Shown: positions 43,905 through 56,215 of the stretch, in pieces | Layout of the letters: every line of letters starts with the position of its first letter | Numbering within the stretch: position 1 is the first letter of the stretch | NCBI GenBank assembly: GCA_934045075.1 | Contig: OW203740.1 | Coordinates: forward strand, 12,672,346 to 12,736,345 | Direction of reading: 5' to 3' | Origin: Yponomeuta sedellus | Taxonomy: Eukaryota > Arthropoda > Insecta > Lepidoptera > Yponomeutidae | DNA length: 64,000 nt | Program-made: the position numbers and the translations under genes | Notes under the pieces: model-generated | The model's database searches: none | What the model was told of the DNA's origin: nothing | What the model saw: the letters and a program-made list of their open reading frames with translations, nothing else

Positions 43905-44090
43905 GAATAAAGCCTCTCATTCAAGAGATGTGGATTCGAACACGTGGCTTGTACCAATAACTTTGTTTTCTAAGTTGCGTACCAATGTAAGAGAAAACGA
44001 AAAAGTTTAGGTAGCAATACCAGTCTACAACTGTGATGGAAAATATCGTGAGGTAACCTGAGCGTCAAGTGTTCACATAACAACATTTAA
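43905..44090 (+). repeat. Family-B SINE, opposite to the preceding copy
   Basis: ATGTGGATTCGAACACGTGG, CCAATAACTTTGTTTTCTAA and ATATCGTGAGGTAACCTGAG. With 43765-43890 it forms a tail-to-head inverted pair. Confidence 0.5.
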
Positions 44091-44430
44091 TAATTTTCGA
44101 TTTATCGTAATATCCAAAAATCAACCACTCAGGGTTCGCTTGCTCAGGCAAGAAGGAACTTCGTGCGTTAGTGCAATAGCGTAAATCTATCAAATATAAC
44201 ATCTAGCTAAAAGAAATAGATCAATTAAAAAACGTTTTCATGCTGGGCTAGAGTTGAAGAGGACCTCTATAGTCCTAAAAGGTTTTCATTGTTTCGTTTA
44301 TAACTCTCTCATTATAAAAATTAAAATAGCGTTTGCAATCGCGATTAGACCCGTTTAATGTATAGCTATGTATGAGCATCAGCAGTCATAAACCGTACCA
44401 AAACGTTTTCACCTTCACTTTAAGATATAT

Positions 44431-44565
44431 ACAGTCGTGTGCACTAACATGTAAACACGTTAGAACCTTGTCACATTAACCTCTTCCGGCCTTATGTATG
44501 AGAAATTGACTATTGTGACTTTGACAAGGTACTGAAGTGTATTCATGTTAGTGCTCGTGACTGTA
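44431..44565. mobile_element. MITE, Tc1/mariner-like termini
   Basis: Flanking TA at 44431-44432 and 44564-44565. Terminal repeats CAGTCGTGTGCACTAACATG and its complement ending GACTG match at 17 of 20 positions. A second inner pair, ACCTTGTCA and TGACAAGGT, is perfect. It has no ORF. Confidence 0.65.
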
Positions 44566-44579
44566 CGTACATTTTATAC

Positions 44580-45600
44580 AAGTAACGTCTCTTAAAAGCA
44601 AATTAAGGTATCTACTCGATCATCGGAGCACAAAGGCAACAAGGAATTCACATACTCGTAGCACCAGTGAACAAACGGCTTCGCCCCACCTTCGAATCCA
44701 GGATTTAATAAAACAGCAGAACGTTAACCTTACGTACTGAATAAAGAATTCCAACTCCCAAAGGCTGAGTTTTGGGACTGAAAACTGTCTTCGACTTTTC
44801 CTTTTGAGGCCCGTTTACATAGCGCCGCGCGCATGCTTCGTCGTACTGTAACAGACTATTTTTTTAAATAGATAGAGAATACTTTTGTTGCACGTAAGAA
44901 GATATTATTGAACATCTTCTGGTAGGCATTATCCTACTTCAACTAAATGTGTGGATCGGCGGATTTTTACAAAGTTAATCTCGTAATAAAGTATTTAATA
45001 CATAAAAAAAATCGTGTTAGTGTTTTTTATCAAACGCCTCTAAAACGGCTTCACCGATTTTTATGATTTTTTTGTGTACATTTGGTAGATCTGAGAATAG
45101 GGTAATTAATATGGCGAAACAACGTTTGCGTGGTCTGCTAGGTTTTAAAAACCATAACAAAAACACTTCCGTGTCAGAAAAGACACGCTCTTAGATCCAA
45201 AACCGACACTTTCTTTAGTGACTGTTTCCAGAGTTCTCTTTCACATTTTTAGACGCTGTTCCAATAAAAGAGTAAATTGACATATTGGTCCAAAAGCGTG
45301 CTTTATCAATACGATACTCTTTTGTAGCAGGTCGCAAATTTTAAGTGACGTGTTCACACCAATGCTCTGTTTACACTTTCTTCTCTCCACTGCAGATGCA
45401 GTAGGGGTAATGTAACTGCAGTCCAAAGAAGAGCGGAGAGCAACAAAGCAATCTAAATAAACTATTCAGAGCCCCCTTATGCATATTAATCATTGAGAGG
45501 TTTTGCCACGCGCGTTGTGGAAAAAGTTTAGACGAAAGCATACTAAAGAACGTCATACATAATAATAATTATTGTTATATTGGCCTTTTTCATCTACTTA
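44580..45600. other. Unrecognised intron with dispersed-repeat pieces
   Basis: 44865-44900 resembles the LINE tail at 34677. 45000-45150 holds a diverged dispersed repeat (ACGGCTTCACCGATTTTTAT). No gene seen. Confidence 0.35.
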
Positions 45601-45690
45601 ATGAGATGATTTATACAGCGTCCAGTGGCATCTTCACTCACACTAGATGGGTGAAGGGACCACTCCGACGCTATAGTGCCTGGGACATGT

Positions 45691-46218
45691 TTTTTAGGGT
45701 TCCGTACCTCAAAAGGAAAAAACGGAACCCTTATAGGATCACTTTGTTGTCCGTCTGTCCGTCCGTCCGTCCGTCTGTCAAGACCCTTTTTCTCAGGAAC
45801 GTGTGGAGGTATGAAGCTGAAATTTATATCAATTACTCAGGTCTACTGTCCCTTGAAGCTGTGAAAAAATCAAACTTCTAAGCCAACGCAATCAAAAGAT
45901 ACAGCCGTTTATGCCGCAAATTTTCGACACTTGCAAGGGAATCAAAACCTACAGGGTGCTTCCCGTGAACTCAGAATCTTGAAATTTGGTACGAAGCAAC
46001 GTCTTATAGCATAGATAAAGGAAAAATTACGAAAACCATAAATTTTTAGTTACATCACATAATATATATTTTTTTAATAATTTTAAACTTACTACCCATT
46101 TCCTCATAAACGCGTAGAGGTAACAAATTGAAATTCATACCAAATACTCAGGTCTATAATACAGGTTTGTACGGAACCCTCGGTGCGCGAGTCTGACTCG
46201 CACTTGGCCGGTTTTTTT
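45691..46218 (+). repeat. Lepidopteran dispersed element with GTCC tract
   Basis: Opens TTTTTAGGGTTCCGTACCTC and closes TACGGAACCCTCGGTGCGCG then CACTTGGCCGGTTTTTTT. The inner GGGTTCCGTA/TACGGAACCC pair is inverted. It holds a (GTCC)n run at 45750-45775 and ATGAAGCTGAAATTTATATC. It is a non-autonomous element of a type common in moths; its superfamily is not established here. Confidence 0.7.
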
Positions 46219-46254
46219 AAAGATGGTGTAGGCTTGCCCAGCACCTATACCATC

Positions 46255-46495
46255 CTAACAGCTTAGTCGGCCTAGCCCACAGGAAAGCCTAGTCAATACG
46301 TGCGGAGCCAACCAAGCCGCGGGTTTCCTCACGATGTTTTCCTTCACAGTTAGCGTGTGGTATTGCGACTACAAATTTGCAAATGTACGTAACTTTGAAA
46401 TTAAATAAAGTCATTGGTACATGCCCGCATTCGGGATCGAACCTGGGGCTCTCGCTTGCAATTCCATGGTTCTACCCACTGATCTACCACCGCCA
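46255..46495 (-). repeat. Family-B SINE, nearly complete
   Basis: CGCGGGTTTCCTCACGATGT, TTACAGTTAGCGTGTGG-type link, GTACATGCCCGCATTCGGGA and head end CCACTGATCTACCACCGCC. Confidence 0.65.
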
Positions 46496-46499
46496 CATA

Positions 46500-48630
46500 A
46501 TTAAACACAAAAACCATAATGGCCAACGAACTGATAATTACTGTTTTTATGCTTCTACGCCCTTACTAGATTTTTAGAATTCAATGATAAAAATAAATCT
46601 AATTTGTTGTTTTTATTATCATTTATTTTTCGCAGTTTAAGACGTTGTAAACCCGAAAATAAATGTTATTTTATTCATTACTTGTTTTGCTACTTTTTCT
46701 CGGGTATAAAAACAATGTCACTCCAATTTAACTGAATATTCACGTTTTTTTAATGATGAACTCATTGCCAAACAGACTCGTCTTTCCAAATGCACCGCCC
46801 CTAGTGTACCCTAGCCTTTACCCACATAATATTCGCCAACGTTTGCGCAGCGTTGCAACGGTCGCATAACGCTGCACGCCCCACGCGCATTAACTGGACC
46901 ACTAATGGGATCTGACACAGCCAAGTTACACTGAGCCCCCATACCAATTAGGTATGAATGTCCCTACTGCACAGGCGACATGGCCTGCGACGATGGAATA
47001 CTTAGTCTAAGCCTCGGAATAGACAATGGGTATTAATCTTGGTTTTGGTGTTAAACATGTAGGTAACTAAGAGGCAATTGCATCATTGAAACTCAACATG
47101 GCTCGTCACTAACTTAAGTTGAACCGTAGTTTGTATAAGAAATTATTTAGTTGGTTTGTTTCGATTGTAATGTTATATTTTGGGATTTATTTTAAGCTAC
47201 GTGTTGACGTAGTTTGAAGAATGTTGAGTATTTTCGTGATAAAAATTAATTCATTTAGTACGTCTTAAAATTATCAATAAAAAAGCTTTAGAAAACGACT
47301 CAAGTTTATAAAGTGATATACGAGCTTTAAATAAGCCCTTTGCAGTTTCAAACTTTGGAAATGATGTGCATACGACACCACATCAACCTTAACATACGCT
47401 CTCCAATCAGTTAAGGACAACTTTGCAATATAAATGTTAAGGATGAACTTAAGGATGACCTGCTGTCGACTATACAAACTGGACTCGGCTGTCAGACTTC
47501 AGAGTATACTATATTTTACATGTTTAATAATGAGAAGATATGTCGAGCTAGTATAAAATAGTACTTAGAACAAAAAACAATCAAGTTTATGTCAAAGAGA
47601 AATCTAGCATAAGAGAACGATACAAAATAACATAATGGGTCTGATCTGAGCAGAGCTTTAATTAAGAACTTACACGGTTGTTCGTCGAAAAACATATTTT
47701 GCTACTTGGATTTTTTACGTTTTTTTAATGTGATTTTGGCCTGTTAGCTTATGCTGATACATATTTTTGCGCGTGTAAATATTAAATTACGTATATGCAT
47801 ACATTCATAATAAATCTTACTCGTAAAGTCACTCCAAATGGAATAAGGTTTCAAGATAGGTATATTTCGTTAAAGAAAAGATGTCAATGTTAACTTTTCG
47901 TCTCCAAGTCTCAAGGTCCCTTGGCACAGCGAAAGATCTATTGTAATATCATAGATCTTTCGGTCATGCAAATAATTCGTCCACAATACGAAGGAAATCA
48001 TTTTAGGAAAAAGGAAGCCTACCCAACCACAAACCCCCAGAAATAGACACTTAATTACCTTCAGGAGCACATGTTTTGCAGATTCTCTATTTCTCGCTCG
48101 AATATTCTATTCAATACCACCTTAATTCCGCGGATAATAGATCAAAAATGCAGGGATCGAGAGCGTAATAGCTTCCGAAAAGTTCCGCGTAGTAATCGCC
48201 CAACGATAGCGATCACATTGTCCTGAAATTAGAAATGGAAAATCTTTTCCATAACGATTGAATCTACTCTCACAGTCTAGCGACATGCAATAGGGGTCCT
48301 TTGTCAGCATGAAAAGCCCCCGCTGAATAGGAATGTTCGTGGATTTTATAACGTGACTATTATGTGCCATTGCCATGTACCCAAGCGTGCGGCGAACTAT
48401 TGTAGTACAGTAGGTTAGCGACGGCGGGCGCGGAAAGCGGGTACTTATGTCACATTAATCAAATTTACTTACTTATCATCGCTGTGCGTAACATTAACTC
48501 ACGCCTGTAAATCGGAGTGATAGGCAGAAGCCAAGGTTAGCACTTGCGGTGCAGACAAACCGCTTGTGCATCACCATCATTTATAGCTATAATATCATAT
48601 CTGATTTGATCAATGATCGACGGAAGTTAG
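46500..48630. other. Mostly unrecognised intron
   Basis: 46780-46940 is less AT-rich and contains a CGTTTGCGCAGCGTTGCAAC repeat-like run. A 12-bp inverted repeat lies at 47930-47962. The reverse-oriented LINE tail motif CGCCTGTAAATCGGAGTG is near 48502. No gene seen. Confidence 0.4.
47930..47962. repeat. Perfect 12-bp inverted repeat
   Basis: CGAAAGATCTAT and ATAGATCTTTCG around TGTAATATC. Confidence 0.8.
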
Positions 48631-48637
48631 AATAAAT

Positions 48638-48775
48638 AACCCCCGATTTCTGGTACACTAAAAAGCGGTTAATCTACTGTTAACAGCTGTCAGTTGACCA
48701 ACGTGCATATGGAAAAACATTTGACAGCTGTTAACAGTAGATTAACAGATTGTTAGTATACGAGAAACTAGGGGT
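48638..48775. mobile_element. Fold-back MITE with about 58-bp arms
   Basis: The left arm ACCCCCGATTTCTGGTACAC to ACAGCTGTCAGTTG pairs with the right arm ending ATACGAGAAACTAGGGGT. The spacer is about 20 bp. Because its arms span almost the whole element, it could fold into a long hairpin if transcribed. A half copy is at 1535. Confidence 0.7.
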
Positions 48776-48781
48776 AAGTAT

Positions 48782-48895
48782 AAGGCGTGAGTCGCCCATT
48801 GGCTCAATTGGTAGAGCGCTGGTACGGATAGCCAGAGGTTGTGGGTTCGAATCCCGGCATGGGTGAAATTTTTAGCCTCTAAATAGGTTTTTAAA
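48782..48895 (+). repeat. Family-A SINE, 5'-truncated, at the MITE edge
   Basis: 114 bp between TAGGGGTAAGTAT repeats (48769-48781, 48896-48908). The target included the last bases of the MITE, so the MITE is older. The core has TGGTACGGATAGCCAGAGGT. Confidence 0.85.
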
Positions 48896-48909
48896 TAGGG
48901 GTAAGTATG

Positions 48910-50035
48910 TTATTTAAAATTTGAAAATGTTATAAGCTAGCAAAAATTATAACTAAAACAATAGTATCGTCACAATAATAACGACAATATGAAGTAACAA
49001 TAATTTTACTAAATAACTATTAGTCATGTGCCATGGGGGTACAATTTCTACAAGACTTAGTTTTTTTACTAGCCTATTTCTTTGAACACCGATTGCCCAA
49101 AGAACATACATAACTCAGCATTTGAATGCGCTACCGCGGTGGGCGCACAGAGATAAGCCCATGGTATTTTGTTAAGAAAAGGTCTGTGTCGTGCAAAATT
49201 ATTTCATACATAATTTTATAGGACACAGAAGATAGAATATTCTTTGTTGTACACCAAAGATCAGAGCACATAAGACAAAACATGTAAATATACAGAGCAC
49301 AATTGACGGCCCATTCATATTGTATGAAAGAGGAGAATAGAATAGATCAACTAATATTCATTACTGATAATATAATGGAAGGAATTCTATTGTTCTTGAG
49401 CTTGTATTGAAGTGGTTAACGCGAACTTTTCCGTGTAGATAGTTACATCGTGGCTGCATTGTCGCTGTCGCTGACGCCCATTTTACTAGCAAAAGCATAA
49501 CTTCACCTTTTCTATAACTTGGTCCTTATCACGAAGTAGTAGATGCTAGTTTCGCGAGTGAAATATAGAATCTCGAGAAAGTTCTACGAATTGTGTTACT
49601 ATTGTCTGGGAGTTTCTTGCCGAGCGAGAGCGTTACGACGAAGTTGGCCTTTCTCGGGAATTTTCTGCATTAGAATAATAATCGTTGAAGGTTCTTGCCA
49701 ACTAAAACACTCACTTGTGAAAGAGGTCGTATGGTACAGAAGAAAATTATGTTTATGTCGAATAAAGGGCCAGATTTTTCGATAGCAGAAATCCGAACAA
49801 AATAAAGTATAGAATGTTTTTTGTAATTACGTTCGTGGTAAGTGGAAAATCTGAAGAGCTTATTACTATTATTAGAGTGTTTCTACCTCTACGAAATCAG
49901 TGAAAAGCCACTGAATTACAAATGTTTTCAATATATTGACGCCACAATATTTTTTTTATATATATATATATATATATTTAAACAATGACGGTTTTCAATC
50001 AATCAATTTTATTTACTTGAACATCGATCTATTAC
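48910..50035. other. Mostly unrecognised intron
   Basis: Family-B scrap at 49125-49200 (AATGCGCTACCGCGGTGGGC). Diverged LINE 3' end at 49217-49310 (AGAATATTCTTTGTTGTACA), same family as 57971. (AT)n tract at 49954-49978. No gene seen. Confidence 0.45.
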
Positions 50036-50188
50036 TCCTTCAGCAAATTCTCCAATTTGAGGTTGCCTGGAAGAAATTGCTATTAGTAATAAGGCCGCCA
50101 ATTCTATGTTATTTTTTGTATGTATCTGCTGTTTCTGTACCAATTTTCCGGTATACCATAAAGAATATTCTTAACTTATCTTATCGGT
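50036..50188 (+). repeat. 5'-truncated LINE 3' end (same family as 57971-62710)
   Basis: TCCAATTTGAGGTTGCCTGG to CATAAAGAATATTCTTAACT then TATCTTATC is the forward version of 57971-58115. The open frame that covers it is not a gene. Confidence 0.75.
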
Positions 50189-51316
50189 TATACAAATTTA
50201 ACAATAGAATTATAGATCAGCTGTGCTCTACCCACATGGATATTATAATTCTTATACTTATTAACAGTCCCCCTACCTGCTTCGCAATATCTACATATAA
50301 AATAGAATTTCAGCTGATGTTTCTCATAGTCTTTACGGTGATTGCCTGTATTAAATGTTCGGTTAAAAGTCACTTGTTTTGTAGTCAGTCTCTTAACAGT
50401 AGATATTGTCGAGTTCTCTCAAAGACTTAGTTAGTGCGACCACGTGTGAGCTTAATGTCTGTTTGTGTGTGTTTTTTGTCAAATACAGTCAAAGTGTTTT
50501 CACAATGTATGTTCCACTTTTGTGTTAACTAAATCTAGACCCTGATCTCTGCCAATCCCTCGGCCTGTATTCAGGCGTGATTTTATTATGGTTGACCTCC
50601 TCAGTATTGAATATAAAATATATTTTTTTATTGTTACTTTCAAGGTCAGGACTTAGTAAGCTAAGCAAATTAAGACGGCATACGGCAGATAAATAGAACT
50701 TGGCCTGAAATTTAAGAAACTTTTTACCCGAATCCCACGTGAGCGAAGTTGCACACGCAGCTATGTTCTTTTTGAATTTCTCTTGCATACTAAGATTGCG
50801 TCAATTTGCTTCAGACAATTTTAGCCACCTTATGAGTCCCTCAAGTATAAGCTACTTTGTGAGTCCCTTAAGTATAACGGGCCTTATTGGACTTAAACCC
50901 CTATATAAAAAATTAAGATACTTAAACCTTTCCCTCTGTAACTTGTACGATACGATATACGATAATAAATTTGCAGACCCCTATTTTTTGTTGTAATTTT
51001 TGTGCACTTATGTGTTATTATTATTCTTATGAATAACATAAGCTTTCAGTTTTGTCAAAAGACTATTAAAAATAGCTCTACATAAATTTCCACTATTTTT
51101 AAAGGTCGATGTCTTACGTCCATTCAACCCGAAAAAACGTCCCTAAAACGCCCCAGCAAACGGTACCCGGGCGTCCCGAGTCTAATTTCGGGAGCGGCGC
51201 AGGTGTGTCGCCGGCCTAACGTGCGCTGCTAATTAGTGCAACCGCAGCGCGGCACCTGCCCGTTCCCGGGACAGTCGCCGGCGCAAGTGATTTGAAAAAG
51301 GGGGCGTCTAGATTGC
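50189..51316. other. Intron with a GC-rich block
   Basis: AT-rich to about 51110. From 51120 to 51310 it is sharply GC-rich with many CpG, containing CGGTACCCGGGCGTCCCGAG, TGCTAATTAGTGC and CGCGGCACCTGCCCG. It matches no repeat in the window and has no ORF. It could be a regulatory element, an inserted fragment or a GC-rich repeat not otherwise represented here. Confidence 0.4.
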
Positions 51317-51329
51317 CAGCTCCTATATT

Positions 51330-51595
51330 CTTTTTCTTCTTCAGGCTATATTAGTCCACTGCTGGACATAGCCCTCCCCTAATGAGGGGAGATTGGGGGG
51401 TAATGCCCATAATCCCCACGCTGGGTATGCGGGTTGGGGATCGCAGTTTGGTGGACTTGTACTGCAGGGGCGCTGCTGCCCACCCCCCGGTTTGTGTCCC
51501 TTAGTCGCCTTTTACGACACTCGCGGGAAGAATTTGGGTTGGTGCTACTCTCTAGGCCGACACCACACAGCATGCCGACACCACACAGCATCAAA
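51330..51595 (-). repeat. LINE 3' end with 13-bp duplication
   Basis: Bounded by CAGCTCCTATATT (51317-51329 and 51596-51608). Opens CTTTTTCTTCTTCAGGCTAT; inner CACGCTGGGTATGCGGGTTG matches 3477-3680. Near the right end, GCCGACACCACACAGCAT is present twice in tandem. Confidence 0.8.
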
Positions 51596-51608
51596 CAGCT
51601 CCTATATT

Positions 51609-54035
51609 ACGCGTACCAAATCCTGACCGACTCCAATCTTCCAACTGTCAAATTCCATACTATTTTTATTTTATTTATTTTATGTATTGCTATCGCAACC
51701 GGATTTCGACAGGAGTTCGTATGCATAATTAGGCCTCTGGTCTTTAATGAGAGAATTTAACGTGGTCTGTAGTTTAAAGATATAATAGGTAGCTGTAGGT
51801 ATACATAGTTAGACAGATTCGTTGGCAAGAGTTAAAAGAAATGTAAAAAGTTCCAACAAAAAAAAATTGTCTGAACTTTCAGGAGACTTTTAAAATTAAC
51901 GTTCGACAAATATGCTATCTCTGATTTAAGATAAAAATAAGGCTTGATGACCTCCCTCCCCACGCACGAAAAGATCTTCCATACATTTCCATGACATATT
52001 GAACGTACCTACATAAACTCACAGCTGTATCCTGGATGAGTAGAAAGCGATCAAGCGCAATCGTATCATTAAAATTCATTGCAAAACGAGCGTAAGTAGG
52101 CAATAAGTTTTTCTGCACTTCTGTTGTCGACTGTACTGCAGTAGCTGGTGAGTGTTGGTTCATGAAATCTCTGGCCATGAAGGTTTATTTTAATTCAGGT
52201 AGGTACAGTGCTACACAAGAAATAAGTCTCGTGGATGTACCTGCGCAGATGACCAAATTTTGGATGTGCGGCAAGTTGAACGACCAATCAGATAGTTTCA
52301 TTTTATGGCAGGCCGTGCGCCTTTGTTGCTATTGGTTGATTCAACGTCATCGATGCAGGTGACTATTAGTTTGGCAATATTAACGTGAGCGAAATAGGTA
52401 GCGCTACTGCGGCAATCAATTCTGCACCTTAACCGTATCGGTTAAAGATCATGTTGAATGTACTTATAGCTTCGGGTACTTTCGTTACCCTTCTTCCTAG
52501 TCTGCGCGAACGTAGATTCCCGAAGGGACTTTTATGATGTGTAGTACTGTACACTGTTTAAATTACCTTGTGTTTCACACCCGAGTTATTTATTTTTTAC
52601 TACGTTTTTGTTTCTTTTTTAATAGCCGTATATCCGCCTAAGTTACTTTCTTGTTATCCTTGCATATTTTAACTGAAATGTAGAGGTGTGCTTTTTCTAC
52701 GCTTACACCTAACAGATAGTTAGTTATGCTTTACTGAACTATTCTTTTTCACGTATTGGCCGGCGATTTATAAGACAATGCAGGCTTTATAAAAGTAGCT
52801 CTAAGAATTCGTCATAAAATACGGCAGTCGATGATTAACATATTCCAACTACGCAAAAACTAGTGGCAAGGGAGGCGACGGCATTGAATGAATGTATGAT
52901 AATAATTCGTCAGTGCACTAAAACAAATTTGTTTAAAGGCAAACTTAATATTAGATAGTAATTTCTTCCAGATAACGTTGACATTGAGCTTCATATTTTG
53001 GATATCATCTCGTCACATGAAGGGCGATAATTTTAAAACAAATATATCTACATAATAAACACACACACGTTATTCCACACCCACCTTTCTCACTTTTGTG
53101 GGAGCCAAGGGGTTTTCGCAATGTATCAAATGCCTAATTTCAAAAGGGGCGCACCCACCTATTCAAACTTGCGCACAGAGAACAAACACCTACCCATAAG
53201 GGCTCAACTTCAAGCAAGCAAACAGTAGGCCATAATAAATTACACTCTCTTTCCATTTGTGCAGCGCGCCTTTACACGTCCCCTTGCCAATTCACACTAA
53301 GCATACACGCACACAAATGGGTTTCAGTCTACATATTCGCAGCCAGGCCATTCCTAACTTGACAAACGTGGATGCCTTTTAATGCCTCTAGAGGTAAAAA
53401 AGTTGTTATCGTTCGAAATTCCAATACGCGCTTTACGTCAAAATTATGAAAGCGGCCAGTTTATTTATTATTTTCAACAGAGTTCTCTAAGGGAAAGGCA
53501 CTATTCTAACCTACTTTCTCAACTATGCTGTCTGACTCCAACTCTCAGGCCATAATTGGACCATTTCATATTAAAATAAAATAAATTGTTCATATCCTAC
53601 TTGAATCTTTGGAAACAAATAAAAGATGGAACAACTTTTATAAAGTTACAAAGGAAGTGCGGTAACAAATCCACTCGCTGTCTCATGTGCTACTTCCAAA
53701 GAGTCGGCAAAGAATATTTCCTGACTTTTAAAGTTCGATTCATACTGTTTGCGATTGGTTCAAAGTGGGAAGTGGAGAACTATTGAAGATACGACTTTGT
53801 TTTCTGTACTAATCTCTATTGAAACAATTTTACAATTTGTCTGAAGACTAATTTCGAAATAGTAATATATGTGTGTTGTAAAATAGTGACATGTCCCGTC
53901 CCCTTTAGGAGAATTGCAAGCAATTCGGCTATACTTATTTTTAGGCTTCTAGTACAAACAAAGAACTGGTACTCTATTCGAACCACAGTAATATTTTGAT
54001 AGATACAAATTACACTATACCAGTGTTGATTTCAC
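51609..54035. other. Unrecognised intron
   Basis: No gene or repeat recognised. Open frames at 51915-52178, 52162-52362 and 53586-53786 have no domain. Confidence 0.4.
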
Positions 54036-54039
54036 GTCA

Positions 54040-54250
54040 TCATCAATGTCAACGTCATCAACGTCATAATCAGCCGGTGTCAGTCCACTGCTGGACATAG
54101 GCGTTTCTCAAGACACGCTACTGAGCCCGATCCTACGCTGCGTTTACCGATTCAGGGTCTCCACTCAAGAACCAGTCCACCCCAACGGTTATCAGTCCTA
54201 CGTCCATATGACCCGCCCACTGCCACTTCAGTTTGCTAATCCGTTGAGTT
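54040..54250 (-). repeat. RTE-like LINE remnant
   Basis: The minus strand reads ISKLKWQWAGHM then stops and frameshifts, with the tail complement CAGTCCACTGCTGGACATAG. It is diverged from the 13562-type copies. Confidence 0.6.
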
Positions 54251-54340
54251 ATGTCGATCACGATCGAATAACTTCGTTTCGGATTCGATCCCGAGAAACG
54301 CCCCGTTTAGTAAATTTCAATTCTTCTTATCATACAGAAC

Positions 54341-54415
54341 CCCTTCGGCCACTTTCGAAACCAGTTTCGAAAACAGAATTATCTGTTTTCGAAGCTGGTT
54401 TCCAATACAGAATAT
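54341..54415. repeat. Relative of the 2539-2656 insertion
   Basis: CCCTTCGGCCACTTTCGAAA then CCAGTTTCGAAAACAGAATT and its partial complement. A partial fold-back. Confidence 0.5.
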
Positions 54416-54429
54416 AAAATCATCTTTTA

Positions 54430-56070
54430 AAACTCTTTCATGGATCAAGGGTATGCACAAAACTAATTTTTTTATAGGACAAGAACAATATTATATGAAA
54501 AAAAATTTAAGTTTTTGTTTTTTCCAATAAAGTTTTCTCAGTATGATGAGTAGAATTAGTCCTCAACGAAGGTTTAGTTAGGAACAGCCCAGCCAGTGCA
54601 ACGGGTCCATTACCACGGACACGGTTAGTTATCTTCTATTGATCTGCTCCAATTAAGTAGTGCACAGCCCACAGGGGAGTGCCTACTAGCCTAACAGAAC
54701 CGACTTTCATGGTTACACGAGCTGTCTATATAAAACACGGAATAAGCTCTACGGATCCAAGGAGGATTATGTAAAAAAGGTTATTTTATAAATACCTTAT
54801 CACTGACCTCCATGGTGCCTATTTACTTTTTATACACTTACAAAAGTTCTACTGGCTGCTTATTTATAAAATGATACAGAGATTATAAGAAACTAAGTGT
54901 GGTTTTTACTCCATGGCTTTCTTTAGTACTTTCGAAGTGTTTCTGGTTTGTCGTTGCTGAAACCGAAAATATAATAAAAATGTCTTGAAAGCAAGTTTTC
55001 TTTGGGATTCCTACGGTCCTCGTAGCCACACACGGAATCTGAATATTCCATTGTCATATAAACTAAGTGTTGGCCGATTATGACATTATATAGCTTAAGG
55101 CCATTTTCGGTTGTTGCATCATAGTCTTTTATTTAAAACCGCTACCGATGCAAGTGCGTCAAATAATTGCAAGTTATTATATGTTAAAAATTTAGGTGTA
55201 ATGAAAAGAGGGGTTTTTTCTACGTCATATGTTTTAAAAATCACAGTAACACAGCAGTACTGTTACATTGAGTATACAAGCAAACGAGACAGTATGAAGG
55301 TGTTATGGCAGTTTTTTTATATTAAAATATATTTAACATAATTTTCTTAATACTACGAGTATGTTAGTCACTTTAGAATTTATATCTATTCCTTTTGAAA
55401 TTTAATAATTTTGTAAACGAATCCTTTTGCACTGTACTTATCTCTCTTTTCAGTACTCATCAACAATTGTATATATTCAATTATTGTCCAACCTTTTTAC
55501 GAATTATCGCAATATTATAACAAAAAAAATCTTTATTATATTCCCTAAAGTCCTTAGGCTGTCAGATCCCAATGTCCCTGTACCGGGACATTTGGATCTT
55601 ATTTCTGTCACTACTACATGTCCATAGAACAGAATTGCAGTCCGGAGTCCGAACCACCGTATCAGCAACACTAAATGAACCTTCGTAATTAAGCGCTGCC
55701 ACAGACCACACGCGTTCATTACATTGAACATAAGCATTTAATGCTATTATAGACCTTAATGACTCCATTATTGTAGCCAACGTAATGGTCATATTGTTAC
55801 CTCGTTTAGCGCATTCAACCGTACAATGACACTACAGGTACCTAAATAGAAATTGAATTTGTTTCGTTTCATTCAATTATAGTGCTCACAAAATTAACAC
55901 TTAATACCTACTTAGGAAACGTCCCTATATCTACTAAGTGGAGGATATTATTCCATTTTTTATTCCCCCATCCTTGGTATGGCCTTGGCACACGCCAAGA
56001 CCTCCGTCTTAGTAATTAATAAATATGGATTAAAATATTTTTTTCGAACAGAAAGTTTTAAAGTCACTCA
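54430..56070. other. Mostly unrecognised intron
   Basis: The open frames have no domain. A hairpin at 55564-55599 is listed separately. Confidence 0.4.
55564..55599. repeat. 15-bp inverted repeat (14 of 15)
   Basis: AGATCCCAATGTCCC and GGGACATTTGGATCT around TGTACC. Confidence 0.75.
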
Positions 56071-56074
56071 AATA

Positions 56075-56215
56075 CCACTTGCTAACTGTGAGAGAAAAAA
56101 TCGTGAGGAAGCCTGAGCTGGCTGAGGTGTTCTACTACCCCAGCGCTTGTAGTTTATAATCCGCGGTGGGTACGGGCGGTAATTAAGCCCATACTCAAAA
56201 AGAGACTGAGAGAAT
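56075..56215 (+). repeat. Family-B SINE body
   Basis: CACTTGCTAACTGTGAGAG, AGGAAGCCTGAGCTGGCTGA, CAGCGCTTGTAGTTTATAAT and CCGCGGTGGGTACGGG. Confidence 0.6.

Noticed and set aside
45606..45881. 91-codon open frame with a Pro/Ser/Val-rich run
   Set aside because: It is the GTCC simple repeat of a dispersed element read as protein.
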